From Balamuthia mandrillaris (Eukaryota > Discosea > Longamoebia > Balamuthiidae): a stretch of 64,000 nt of DNA. The DNA is taken from NCBI GenBank assembly GCA_031835245.1, contig JAVKOQ010000131.1, positions 1 through 64,000 on the forward strand, read 5' to 3'. Under the pieces are notes generated by a model. That model saw nothing but the letters and a program-made list of their open reading frames with translations, was not told the DNA's origin and searched no databases. Positions 35,350 through 45,232 of this stretch are shown one piece after another. The translations under genes and the position numbers were made by a program. Within the stretch, counting starts at the first letter, position 1. Each line of letters opens with the position of its first letter.

Positions 35350-37201
35350 TCAGCAGACGTTCATGTTGCCCTGTTGCAATAGTTTGGAGACCTTTTCCTG
35401 GAAGGTAGGGTTGACCGGTTGTTGAAAGTGTAACTGCGTGATGTCCAGATGTGCCGCTGTGATTTCCTCCATAGCCCTACCGAACACTATCACCAACTTC
35501 CACTCAAACCAAAACTGTTCGTTGGGAGGGGCCGTTGCTGCACCACAGAAGCGTCAACCAAAAAATAAAAAATAAAACACTTCTCTTCTCTGCTCTCTCT
35601 CTCTCTCTCTCTCTCTCTCGCTCTAAATAACACTTACCGAGTGCCTGCTCTCGCCGGTAATGAGTCACAGTAACGCTATCTTGAGAGATATGAATACTGA
35701 TCCTCCATCCTTCCGCCGTACTCACATCACGTGTCATCAACTCGGTTCCTGTGACGCGAGCCTTGATCTCATAAACGGCAATGAAGATGATGCTTTGGTG
35801 TATTGCTTTCAGCACGGCAGCTGTTTTGCTATGAATGCCAACACCCTTTGTTTGTTTGAGAGGGAAATGTGTTGTAGAGGTAAAATGTTAGTTTTGCCTT
35901 TCGAGCTCATATTGAGTCAGCCGCACAATACCTCTTCTATCAGCTCGGCCACCAAATATTGCATCTCAGCGTTGAGAGCGGAACCGTGTAGCTCTTTGAT
36001 CTTGCTTTGCAAACGCTCATACGTCGCTTCGGATTCCAACTGCTGCGCTATTTTAGACAGTATATCTCCAACAATGCTGAAGCATGACTGTGGATGCTTT
36101 TGTTCTTCTCCTTCTCCAACTTTAACTATCTCTTTTGCTGAAGTTTTTTAAAATAAGTAGACTTACTCAACCAAAAACTGAAACAAAGGGAAAACAAAAC
36201 AAACAAAAGCAACAATAACAAGCAAAAGAGTGTAGGCTAACCTGTAAGACGGCCAAGTGATTTTCGCAGGTCATCATTTTGAATGGTGGGGACTTTCTTT
36301 TTGACCTCTAGGGCCTTGCGGAAAGCAGCACTGTCCGTTCTGAATGCGAAGGCAATACCGATGAACTGAATGCCTGCAAGCAAACGTCACCACAGCATGT
36401 TAACAAAAACACACAATCTGACATACAGCAATATAAATAACTAGGGCTTTTAGAGGGTAATAACCTTCCTCACCTTGACTATACTTCAGTTTTGGAGAAG
36501 ATACCGCTTTGCTCCGCAAAACAAAATAACGAGAGCTGTCTATCACTTGATATACCATTACTCCTGGTGTTGATAGCACTAGTTCTTCTGACTCGAAATC
36601 ATAAAGACGGATCCATTTCATTTGTTTGTGACTAGGAGGCTCTGGTTCACTCGATCCCTATAGCAGAAAAGAGGATAACGAGAGAACGAAGAGAGGAAGA
36701 GAACGAGAGAACGAGAGGAAAAGGTGAGCACTTGCGCAAGAGAGATACAAAAAGAGGCTCGTACCGCCGTCTTGGAGAGCCTAAGCAAAGCGCCCTCAAA
36801 GATAGTCCAGTGGCTGGGGTCGCTCATGCCCAGTTTCCTCTTCCACTCAGCGGTTTTGCCGAGTTGGGCGTCCCTCTTCATCTGCGCGAGCATCGCCCCA
36901 TCCACTCCCAGCTGCTTGAACTCCTTGCCGTACAGCTCATCAAAGTAAAAGGTCCGCAGCCAGGTGGTAACGTCCTCCTCGGTCCACCGCTCCAAGGGCT
37001 TGGCTCGAATGATAGTGGCCGCTTTCTCCCTGCCTGTCCTGGCGACGAGCTTCTCCTCTTCGGGCAGCTGCTTCTCCTCCTCCTCTGCATCGCACACCTC
37101 CAACGTGCCCGCATGCGGCATTTCTCCCCACGTCGATGCCCTGAGCCGTTGAGGTTTTGTCATAGGTAACGTTACCAACCCTTAGCAGAAGGGAAAAAAA
37201 C

Positions 37202-37238
<37 letters not shown>

Positions 37239-37679
37239 AGAGAAGAGGTTTACGTATACGTACACGTAGCGGTCCTCGCTAGACTTTGGCAAGGAAGGAT
37301 GGTACCAAACATCAAAGACCAGCGTGCCGTCATTCTCTTCTTCTTCCTCCTCTTCCTCCTCTTCCTTTTCTTTCTCTCGCTCCTCCTCCACTGTGACAGT
37401 GATCCTCTTGGCCAAGCGAGGAAGGTCCTTGTACACAGGCAGCTCTTCAATGGGACAGATCCACACGCCAGAGACCTTGTCCGCCAGCCCGATCAGCCGT
37501 GACTCTGCGCGAAACAGTTGGCGAGTGGGACCGCCTCCTCCTGCTCCGCTCGCCCCTTTGCCGCCCTTTTTGCCACCACCACCCCCACCACCACCTTGTC
37601 CTCTCTTCCAGAAGCGCAGGTGCCGCTTGCCTGACTTTAATTTTTTGGCTTCTTGCTTGTCCAACGCCAACGTGTGCAT
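35350..37679 (-). CDS. NECAP-like PHear-domain protein with an inserted SAM domain
   Basis: Exons ~37262-37679, 36765-37180, ~36469-36660, ~36241-36373 and further exons to the stop at 35350. Exon 2 opens with RLRASTWGEMPHAGTLEV, like the start of the NECAP PHear domain (YRASDW..TGRLRI). Then comes a complete SAM domain: LERWTEEDVTTWLRTFYFDELY...LGVDGAMLAQM...LGMSDPSHWTIFEGALLRL. After it the PHear pattern resumes: KWIRLYDFESEELVL, VIDSSRYFVLRS and FIGIAFAFRTDSAAFRKAL, matching NECAP AYIKLEDKVSGEL, TDSSRYFVIR and FIGIGFTDRGDAFDF. The N-terminal exon has Gly- and Glu-runs; the C-terminal ~200 residues (ISIHISQDSVTVTHYRREQ, FWFEWKLVIVFG) are unknown. The exon 1-2 join is not resolved. NECAPs act in clathrin-coated vesicles. 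Confidence 0.65.
35595..35624. repeat. (CT)n tract in an intron of the PHear-SAM gene
   Basis: CT on the plus strand, so GA on this gene's sense strand. It is the one clear long exception to the sense-CT rule seen in other introns. Confidence 0.9.
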
Positions 37680-37859
37680 CTCTTCTTTTCTTCTTTTCTA
37701 CTTTCTTCTTCTTTTCTATTTTTTTTATTTTACTTTAAATATTTCTTATTCTTTTTTTTTGTTTCTTTTGGAGAGTTATTATGCTTATAGCACACTCAAA
37801 AACAGGATATTGTTTCCCTTTCTTTTCTTCCTTGTTTCGTTGTTTGTGAAGCATGAAAA

Positions 37860-37863
<4 letters not shown>

Positions 37864-37900
<37 letters not shown>
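37864..37900. repeat. (GA)n tract in the 3' flank of the WWE-BRCT gene
   Basis: Pure GA run 7 bp beyond the stop codon at 37907 (minus gene), in the spacer to the PHear-SAM gene start. A similar tract at 37206-37234 lies in an intron of that neighbour. Confidence 0.95.
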
Positions 37901-37903
<3 letters not shown>

Positions 37904-37906
37904 GGA

Positions 37907-38198
37907 TTATTGTTGGTTGGTGGTATGTGCCACGAGAGAAAGCTGGAAGGTGCCCTCGCTGTCGCCGCCTCCTGCGCTCTCTCCGGTGAGCTTGCCTGTG
38001 AAGGATTGGTCGTCCTCTTTTACACCTGTTGCCGTGAAAAAGTTTGGCACTACAACCCCCCAGAAAGCAACAGTGAGCGTGTGGTTAGTCGGGTATGATA
38101 AGAAAAAGAAAAAGAAATAGAAAGAAGCATAACAAAGAAAGATGACAGAGGACAGGAAGTGATAACGAACAATGAAGAGGACAATGTTGAATAGAACC

Positions 38199-38232
<34 letters not shown>

Positions 38233-40264
38233 AACGAAAGAACGAGTACGAGAGAGAATAGGGATCGCAGGTACCATCAACTTGATCTTCTCCTTTGATG
38301 ACCTTATACTCTTCCAGCTTCATCTCGCCGTCAGCAAAGCTGCCCTTCACTTTGGTTCTGCTGTCTCCCAAAGTGGGCCACCTCATAGTGCCTTTGAAGC
38401 TGGTGCCCTTGCGCTGTGTGACGCTCAATTCAAATGGAAATGGAACATGACAGATTCCTTTCCACTCTGTTTGCGAGATACGAGGGTAAGAAAAGAGATG
38501 AAAGCAAGTTGCTCAAGTTGGCAAGCGCGAACCTGATCCAATACGGAAGAAATCTGTTTGCCAAGAACAAAGTCAGGTTGATTATCCAACGAAAGAAGAT
38601 TATAAGATCAGGCAGACCTTTTGGAGCAGCGAGACGGAACGTGTTTTTAGCATTCCAGGTCCCTGGCTCGTTATGGCTGTCGGCGAGGGTGCCATGCATG
38701 GAACCGTCAGAAGCGAGCGTGCCTTTGTAGCTATTGGGAACTTCCACATCATCACCTACCACCAGTTCGTATTCTTCAAAGGAGAACTCATCGCCGTCAA
38801 CCTTTCCACGGAACTTGGTTGTGGTGTTGTTTAGGGTTGGCCAGTTGACGGTGCCCGTTACTTCGTTGTTTGTCCGTCCCGATACAGTCAACTAAGTAAT
38901 GTTGTCAAATGAAACAATGCCAATCAGCTTAAATGAGACAGATAAAGAGAGAGAAAAGAGGAGGAATACCATGAAGGGATATGGGTCAAAGCCTTTCTGA
39001 GATGTTACACTAAAACCAAGTTGTTAATAGTGAGAAGGTCTGATGGTGAGAAGGTCTGCTTACAGTAAATAAAGAAAAAAAATAGGAGAACAAGAAATAG
39101 AAATAAAGTGCGTACCCAGAGAAGACACAGGAGGGTTGCAAATAAATATCAGCAGGGGAAGGACTGCTGGTGGCAGCATCGCTTTTTGCTTTTTTCAGTT
39201 TGGGCTCTTGGCTTGATGCCGAAGTTGAAGCCGTGCTGCTGCTACTAGAAGAGGAGCCACCACTGTCGTTAACGATGTCCATTTTTCGTTTCTTTGAAGT
39301 GGATGACGATGCTTCGGCCTCTTCTTCTTCCTCTTCCTCCTCCTCCTCCTCTTCCTCGTCTTCTCCCAAATCCTTTTTGTGAAAGTAATGTTAGAGAGAG
39401 AGAGAGAGAGAGAGGAGGGAGAGAATGAGAAAAGCCACAGCAAGGAGCAAACTCACCAACTTGTGATCGTTGATGGGAAGAATAGTCAACTTCTCTGTGC
39501 AGCTGTTGAGGTATTGCTCGTCAACCAACTTGCACTTCCACTTCCTGGCCTGCAACAGCTGCTCCTTCTGCTTTTCCACGTCTCTTTGCCGGCAGACAAC
39601 GTGGGTAACGCCCTTGTTGAGGTTGGAGGCTATCAGGCCGCCATGCTCTTCGATCAAGGTGACGTGCTCCTTCTTCAGCTTGGCCGGCAGTATCAACCAA
39701 ACCACCATTTCTGCAGCATTGAATGAACACAAAAAGATTTATAATGGGGGAAAGAAGAGAAAGCAAGGAGGAGGAGGGAAGAAAACAGCAAAAGAGAAAC
39801 GATTGATAGAAGCGTTATACCATCAAGAATAGGAGGAGGCACTCGTTTAACACCTCTCCTCTTCATGCGGTCATCATAGCGGCGCTGTAAAAAGTTTTCC
39901 AAATCGACGAACCGCTCGTCATCCTGCAAGCGAAGGGATAACGGGCAACGGGACCGTTACAACAGAACCAGGAGACAAAAAAAAGGAGGAAACAACAAAC
40001 CACTTTAACTTCGCTCTCACCGCTCTGATAGCCTATTCAACAAAAAATAAAATAAAATAAAATAAAAATAAGAGCAATCATCCAACGTGGGAATATCCAT
40101 TATTTAGAAAAAAGGGGATGGGAGGAGGGGGCTCGCGCACCTTTCTCGAGTCGCGCGGACAGCTTGGCATCGTACTCCACCCAGTCATCATCTGACTTCC
40201 ACCACCAAGTGGGCTTTTTCTCCGTCGCTTTCTTCTTCTTCGTCGTCGTCGTTTTGCTCGCCAT
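37907..40264 (-). CDS. WWE-BRCT protein with two tandem beta-rich repeats, no PARP catalytic domain
   Basis: Nine exons (40141-40264, 40001-40032, 39821-39923, 39457-39710, 39116-39372, 38970-39009, 38618-38891, 38275-38466, 37907-38049) give 472 residues. Residues ~18-75 form a WWE domain: WWWKSDDDWVEYDAKLSARLEKGY and ERFVDLENFLQRR..DRMKRRGVKRV. A BRCT domain follows (MVVWLILPAKLKK...IEEHGGLIASNLNKGVTHVVC...KCKLVDEQYLNSC). Then comes an acidic, Ser-rich linker with KKRK. The C-terminal half is two ~105-residue repeats that share PFxLxV, GTxxWPTL, TKxxG, EEY and VPN. WWE domains bind poly-ADP-ribose and BRCTs bind phosphoprotein; together they point to DNA-damage signalling, as in PARPs, but no catalytic ART domain is present. 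Confidence 0.8.
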
Positions 40265-40585
40265 CTTCGCTACGCTATCTCCTTGCTAACGTTTTTTTTT
40301 GCGGACAAATATTTTCCTGGTAAAAAATTGTCCCCCCGGGGGAGCACCACAACTGCACCATTTGTCCACAAGCTGACGCTACAACGACTGGTGCGTATCT
40401 ATTAGGTTGATTACCTATGAGGAAAACAGGAGCGTAGGGAAAAAGCTACGCACTCCTCGCACGTTCAACGCAAGGAGGGGCCTTTGCTTTTTTTTTGTGT
40501 GTGTTTTTTTCGGATTGAGTAGCAGCAACCACAACCAGCCACAACCAGCATCAGCATCAGCATCAGCATCAGCATCAGCATCAGC
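40265..40585. promoter_or_regulatory. Bidirectional promoter with a CAGCAT array
   Basis: 320 bp between the divergent WWE-BRCT and FAM133 starts. A hexanucleotide CAGCAT array (40547-40585, about seven units) runs directly into the FAM133 start codon. T runs lie at 40290 and 40490. Confidence 0.6.
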
Positions 40586-41530
40586 ATGGGCAAAAAAGGG
40601 GGCAGAGGCTTTAAACCGCAGGTATGTCTTGCTTGCTTCTCGAAACCCAAACCAAAAAAATAAATAAATAAAATAAAATGGGCAAGGAGAGGAGAGAGAG
40701 ATAGAAGTGTAGGAGAGAACAGTTCTAACCACTGTCAGGGGTACATCAATCCACTTGTTCTCGCTCGTGCAGCAGGTCCCGCTCAGCCGTCTGGACCCAC
40801 CATAAGGGACTACCTCAACCGGCCGCGGCCCAGCTGGGAGGAGGTCAAGAAAATTAAAGCGGAGAAGGACAAGACCAGCGCCTTCATGGAGGAATGGGAG
40901 AAGAAGATGGAGCAGGACTCTCGCGCGGAGCTGGAGGAGTACCGCAAGGCCGTCATGAAGCGACAGGAGAAGCAAAGGAAGAAAGAGAAGCGCAAGGACA
41001 AGAAAAAGGAAAAGAAAAAGTCAAAGAAGAAAGACAAAAAGAGGGAGAAGAAAAAGCGCAAGCGAAGCACTACCAACAGCAGCGAGGAGGAAGACAGCGA
41101 CAGTGACAAAGAAGAAAAAGGAGGAAGAAAGAAGGCAAAGAAGGGGAGCAAGCCCGTGAAGCTCTCTTCTTTCTTTGCTCGCTCGTCTTCCTCCTCTGAA
41201 GAGGAGAACACTGACCAGGAGGAGGAGGACCAACCCAAAAAGAGCAGCAGAGAGAAACGCTACAGGGAGCATAAAGAGTCGTCCCGGCGGCAGCGACGGC
41301 ACAGACACCACCATCGCCGCCGTGACTCCTCTTCTGAGGACAAGTCAGACAAAGAACGAACCGCAAAAGACTCTCCGCGTAATCGACCACCTACAGAAGA
41401 ACGAGAGAGCGATCACAACAAAACGTCTTCTTCCTCCACCTCCTCCTCTTCCTCCTCTTCACCACCACAATCCTCCTCGTCGGCTACAACGGGCAGCGGC
41501 GATGGTGATAGTGGTGCCTCCACCGTTTAA
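40586..41530 (+). CDS. FAM133-family nuclear protein
   Basis: Two exons (40586-40621, 40739-41530), 275 residues. The conserved N-terminus is MGKKGGRGF..., then [38 protein letters not shown], matching animal FAM133 ([33 protein letters not shown]). The rest is Lys/Glu-rich followed by an RS-like and Ser-rich tail, as in the family. FAM133 proteins are nuclear and spliceosome-associated; exact role unknown. The join is fixed by the conserved sequence spanning it. Confidence 0.85.
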
Positions 41531-41647
41531 AACCGTGTGTGTGATGAAACGATAACCGTTGCTCTGACAATAGTTTTATTACAACGAGATGTTTTTAACT
41601 CTTCTTCTGCTTTTCTTGTGTTCTCTCTCTCTCCCTCTCCCTCTCCC

Positions 41648-41685
<38 letters not shown>

Positions 41686-41840
41686 CTCATTCTTTCTCTT
41701 TCTCTTGCTCTCCTTTCTCTCCCGCTCTCTTTGTGGTCTTATTGATCGCTGCCTTGTCTTGTACAAAAGTTGAACAACCCACATCTGTGTGGTTGCTCTC
41801 CTTGAGAGTGGCGTGGGATAGGATAAGGCGGCTGTGCAGT
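41531..41840. other. Intergenic region between convergent genes, with a CT tract
   Basis: Holds the 3' ends of FAM133 (+) and GTF3C6 (-). A CT-rich block spans 41620-41712. A 78-codon frame here is repeat-driven and rejected as a gene. Confidence 0.6.
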
Positions 41841-42386
41841 TTAGCCCTGGTGGTGCTTCTCTTCATCCTCTTCTTCTTGCTGCTGCTGCTTGTTCGAGGA
41901 GGAGGAGGAGGAGGGCGTTGGTTTGGGCTCAAGGCCAACCCGCCGGAATATCAGCTTCTTGGTGGCTGTGTACAATGGTGCTGTGCTGGTGGAGGAAGAG
42001 GAAGAGGAAGAGGTGGAAGTGGGGTCCGCAAAATAGAGGTGGGTGCCCACAGTTTCAGCGTAAGTGCCCTGGAAGAACATGTCATCCACTTGCAGCAGCG
42101 GCCCCTCGGTGTTGAGACCCTTTCCAGGAGAAGAAAAAGAGGAAGTCAGTCACAAGAAGGAACAGCAGCAGAGAGAGATAGCCGCGTTTAAGGAGGGGTT
42201 GGGCGTGCTTCCAACACAACCTACCAAAAGCTTGTAGCGCTGGCAGCTTTGCAGGAGGTTCGTGTCCAAAAAGTCTTCCAGCTCTAACGTCACATAAAAC
42301 TCTTCTTCTTCCACCTCTTCCTCTTCCTCCTCCTCCTCCTCCATCGCCTCTGCTACAGCAGCGCTCTTTCGCTTTGCGGTGGTCAT
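41841..42386 (-). CDS. GTF3C6: General transcription factor IIIC subunit 6 (tau55-related)
   Basis: Two exons (42225-42386, 41841-42119) give 146 residues. After a Glu-run the conserved core reads FYVTLELEDFLDTNLLQSCQRYKLL, GLNTEGPLLQVDDMFFQGTYAETVGTHLYF, matching animal GTF3C6 (VLVELSGIIDSDFL, GIDTERPILQVDSCVFAGEYEDTLGT). A Ser-rich insert and TATKKLIFRRV follow. TFIIIC recruits RNA polymerase III to tRNA-gene promoters. The start ATG lies just before the acidic run. Confidence 0.85.
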
Positions 42387-42599
42387 TTTTTGCTTTTCTT
42401 TCTTTCTCTTTCTTGTGGTTTCTTTCTTTCTTGTGGTTTCTTTCTTGTGGTTTCTTTCTTGTCGTTTCTTTCTTTCTTTCTTTCTTTCTTGTCGTGTCTT
42501 CTCCTTTTTCATGTCGTCTTGAAAATTGTGGCTCCGTACGAGGGGCCTTATCTTTTTTTCTTTTCGTCCCCATAGAAACCAAAAGCGTTTCCATAGGAA

Positions 42600-43318
42600 C
42601 AAAAATAAAGAGGAATTTCATTTTCCCGCCAAATTCGCCAAACGCCTCTTCACGCTACAGATAAAACGAACCAACGGCTTCCAGCAAATAAACAAAGCAT
42701 ACAACACACGAACAAACGAACAATTCAAAACCGACATATTGGGGCATGGATTAGAAGGCGACCCAAGACCTCACATGCGAGACCATGTATCGCTCTTACG
42801 TAGCAAAGCCATTGAAATAACCAGAGACAATCGTCTCCAGGAGGAAGCGGCACACAAAGAGCAGGTAACATTCAAAAGACACATCGTATGAGCCTGCAAC
42901 ATCCTTATCGGCGCATTGCAGCAAGAGTGGGAAGCAGCCTGTTCAAAGTATTCCTGGTTGACTTCGCAACTCTTTTGCCAAGTGGCTGAGGGGGCCAGCG
43001 CGATGATAACAGTTGAAGACTCACTCCTCCAATCAACTTCAACTTTTACCCAAGCCCAGCCATGTACCTCTTCCACCGGGTGCGGTTCTTCCATGATGGA
43101 CGCTCCCAGTCCCCCATACAGGCGAAAAAGCCGTCGACACCCTCCTTCTCATGGCCTTAACCTCCCATAGACAACTTGTTCAACGCCATGCAGCAAATGC
43201 AGGAGGCTCAGCACTTGGATTGGAAGTGGAACAAGAGCAAGGGATGGTGGCGCATCAACATCTGGGCACCGCTCTTCGATTTCCTTCTGCGAGACCTTCC
43301 TGGCTTGCAACTCAGTTG
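42600..43318 (+). pseudogene. Gene relic or small gene related to the 23-kb kinase-fragment locus
   Basis: Coding-like pieces on the plus strand: MRDHVSLLRSKAIEITRDN (ending near 42863 at a donor-like CAG|gtaac), QEWEAACSKYSWLTSQLFCQV (from ~42920), and after an acceptor at 43168 NLFNAMQQMQEAQHLDWKW to a stop at 43318. The first piece is ~80% identical in DNA to minus-strand 22895-22955. No ATG-led complete frame is obvious. May be a live three-exon gene or a decayed member of a dispersed family. Confidence 0.45.
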
Positions 43319-43372
43319 AAAAACACGACGAAGTAAAGATAAAAACTTGCAGCATTCTTTATTGAAGGCTTC

Positions 43373-45190
43373 TTAGCCGGTTGTGCTCTTGTTGTTATCT
43401 TCTCCCATTTGTTCTTCCAATTGTTGTTGTGGGCCTTGTTCTTGCAGCTGTACAAGGGAGGATGAAGGAGAAGTTGCCTCCGCTTCCACTTGTCCTTCAT
43501 CCTCCATCAACGCGGATGTATCTTGTTCTTTCTCCTCGGTAAAAGTGGCCAATACAGAAGCACTTGTCGTTCCTTCTTCCTTTTCTTTATCCTTTTCTTG
43601 TTCTCGCGTTGTTGTTCTTTTCTGTTCCGCTGCTTTTCCTTTTTCAACCACAGCACCACCAGCAAAGTAGGCAACGTCGCGGTCCTTATCGTGTGCTAGT
43701 TTTTCCAACACTTGACTTACTTGTTCATCACATATTTGAGCTTTTTAACATAAAAACAAATGGTTAAATTAAAACTCAAAGGCGAGAGAGAAGAAGAAAT
43801 ACTTACGATAGTTTGCGCTGATGTCAAAGAGAACCTGAGAGACAGCGAGCCGCACGTTGGCCACCTTGTCCTCCGCCAAAGTTAGAAGACGAGGTAGGAA
43901 CTTGTCACGAAAAACACCGATGGTCGGGCTGTGACTCACCAACCTGCCACAAATGTTCACAAATCTTTTTTTTTGAGGTTTTAAAGTTAGTGAGAATGCT
44001 GGGAGAGGAGAGAGAGAGAGAGAGAGAGTGAGAGTGAGAGTGAGAGAGTGAGAGAGAGATTACAATTGACGATCCACAAAAGAAGTCTCGGTTGCAAAGG
44101 CCAGAATTTGATCAAGGTATTCTTTCTGTAGGTCCTTGTTTGTGCTTTCTGATAACCGCTGTATAAGTGGACCCACCTGGAGAAAAAACGTGTTAAATAT
44201 GAGCAAGACGTACAACAATAACTAAACATTTAAAAAATAGGAGGATAATGAGAGAGAGGACAACGTACAGAGCTATTGGAAGCCTTCCGCACATCAGCAA
44301 CGTTGTCTTGGCACATCTGCAAAGAAATAGGGGCCAAGTGTTCGTGCACCAACTCAGGTGAATAAAGTTGACTCAGCGCACCAAGTTGCCTTTTGTTTTT
44401 TTTTTTGTTTGTTTTGGTTTGGAATTTAAGTTATTAAGAAAAACATATGGGAAGGTTTGGTTACGTACTTGGCGATAAGCCTTCGAAACCGCCAGTTGGA
44501 GTCATCTTCGTTGGTTATTTCGCAAATGATGGGGAGGTATTTGCTGCGGGACGTTGGTGAAAGCAGCTGCAAGAATTCAGCGACGTGCCGAACTACTCCA
44601 ACCTTAACCTTTAAAATTATATCATCAACAGTTTAGCGAAAACAAATAAAAACAAAAAGAGCAAGAGATTAAACAGAAAGGTGAAGAAACATAAAGAATT
44701 AAAGTGGAAGCGAGAAAGGAGAAGTTACCTCGTTAATGTCTCGCAAAAAAACTTCAAAGACGGGAAGTAAATCCCGTTCGGTTATATCTGTACCCACAAT
44801 ACGTGCAATCTCGTGCAGGGAATGCGAAAGCGGCCGACGCACCTTCCACTGCAAACAAAAAAAAAACCGACATGAGAAAGAAAGAAAAGAGGATTCACGG
44901 GAAATGGACGTTACCTGATAATCTTTGACAAGGACCAAAAATGTGTCTTTTACTTCATCCCATCGATCTCCTCCAATCGTAAAAATAACGGCTGGTTGAT
45001 AGAACTATGAGTATTTTTGCTGTGGTGATGATGTAAAGTGTAGTATGTTTTTATGCATACCAGGAAAATCGAAGGCGCAATAGGTCATGTTTTCTGCATC
45101 AACATGTTTGCTAGTGGGATTGGCCTTTGCCATTGCCGTATAGTATTGTAACAAGGAAGGAGGGACCTGCGAAGCCACACACAACCAATA

Positions 45191-45232
<42 letters not shown>

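Noticed and set aside
42771-43094. 107-codon minus-strand frame
   Set aside because: Antisense to the plus-strand segment whose reading is supported by homology to 22.9 kb.
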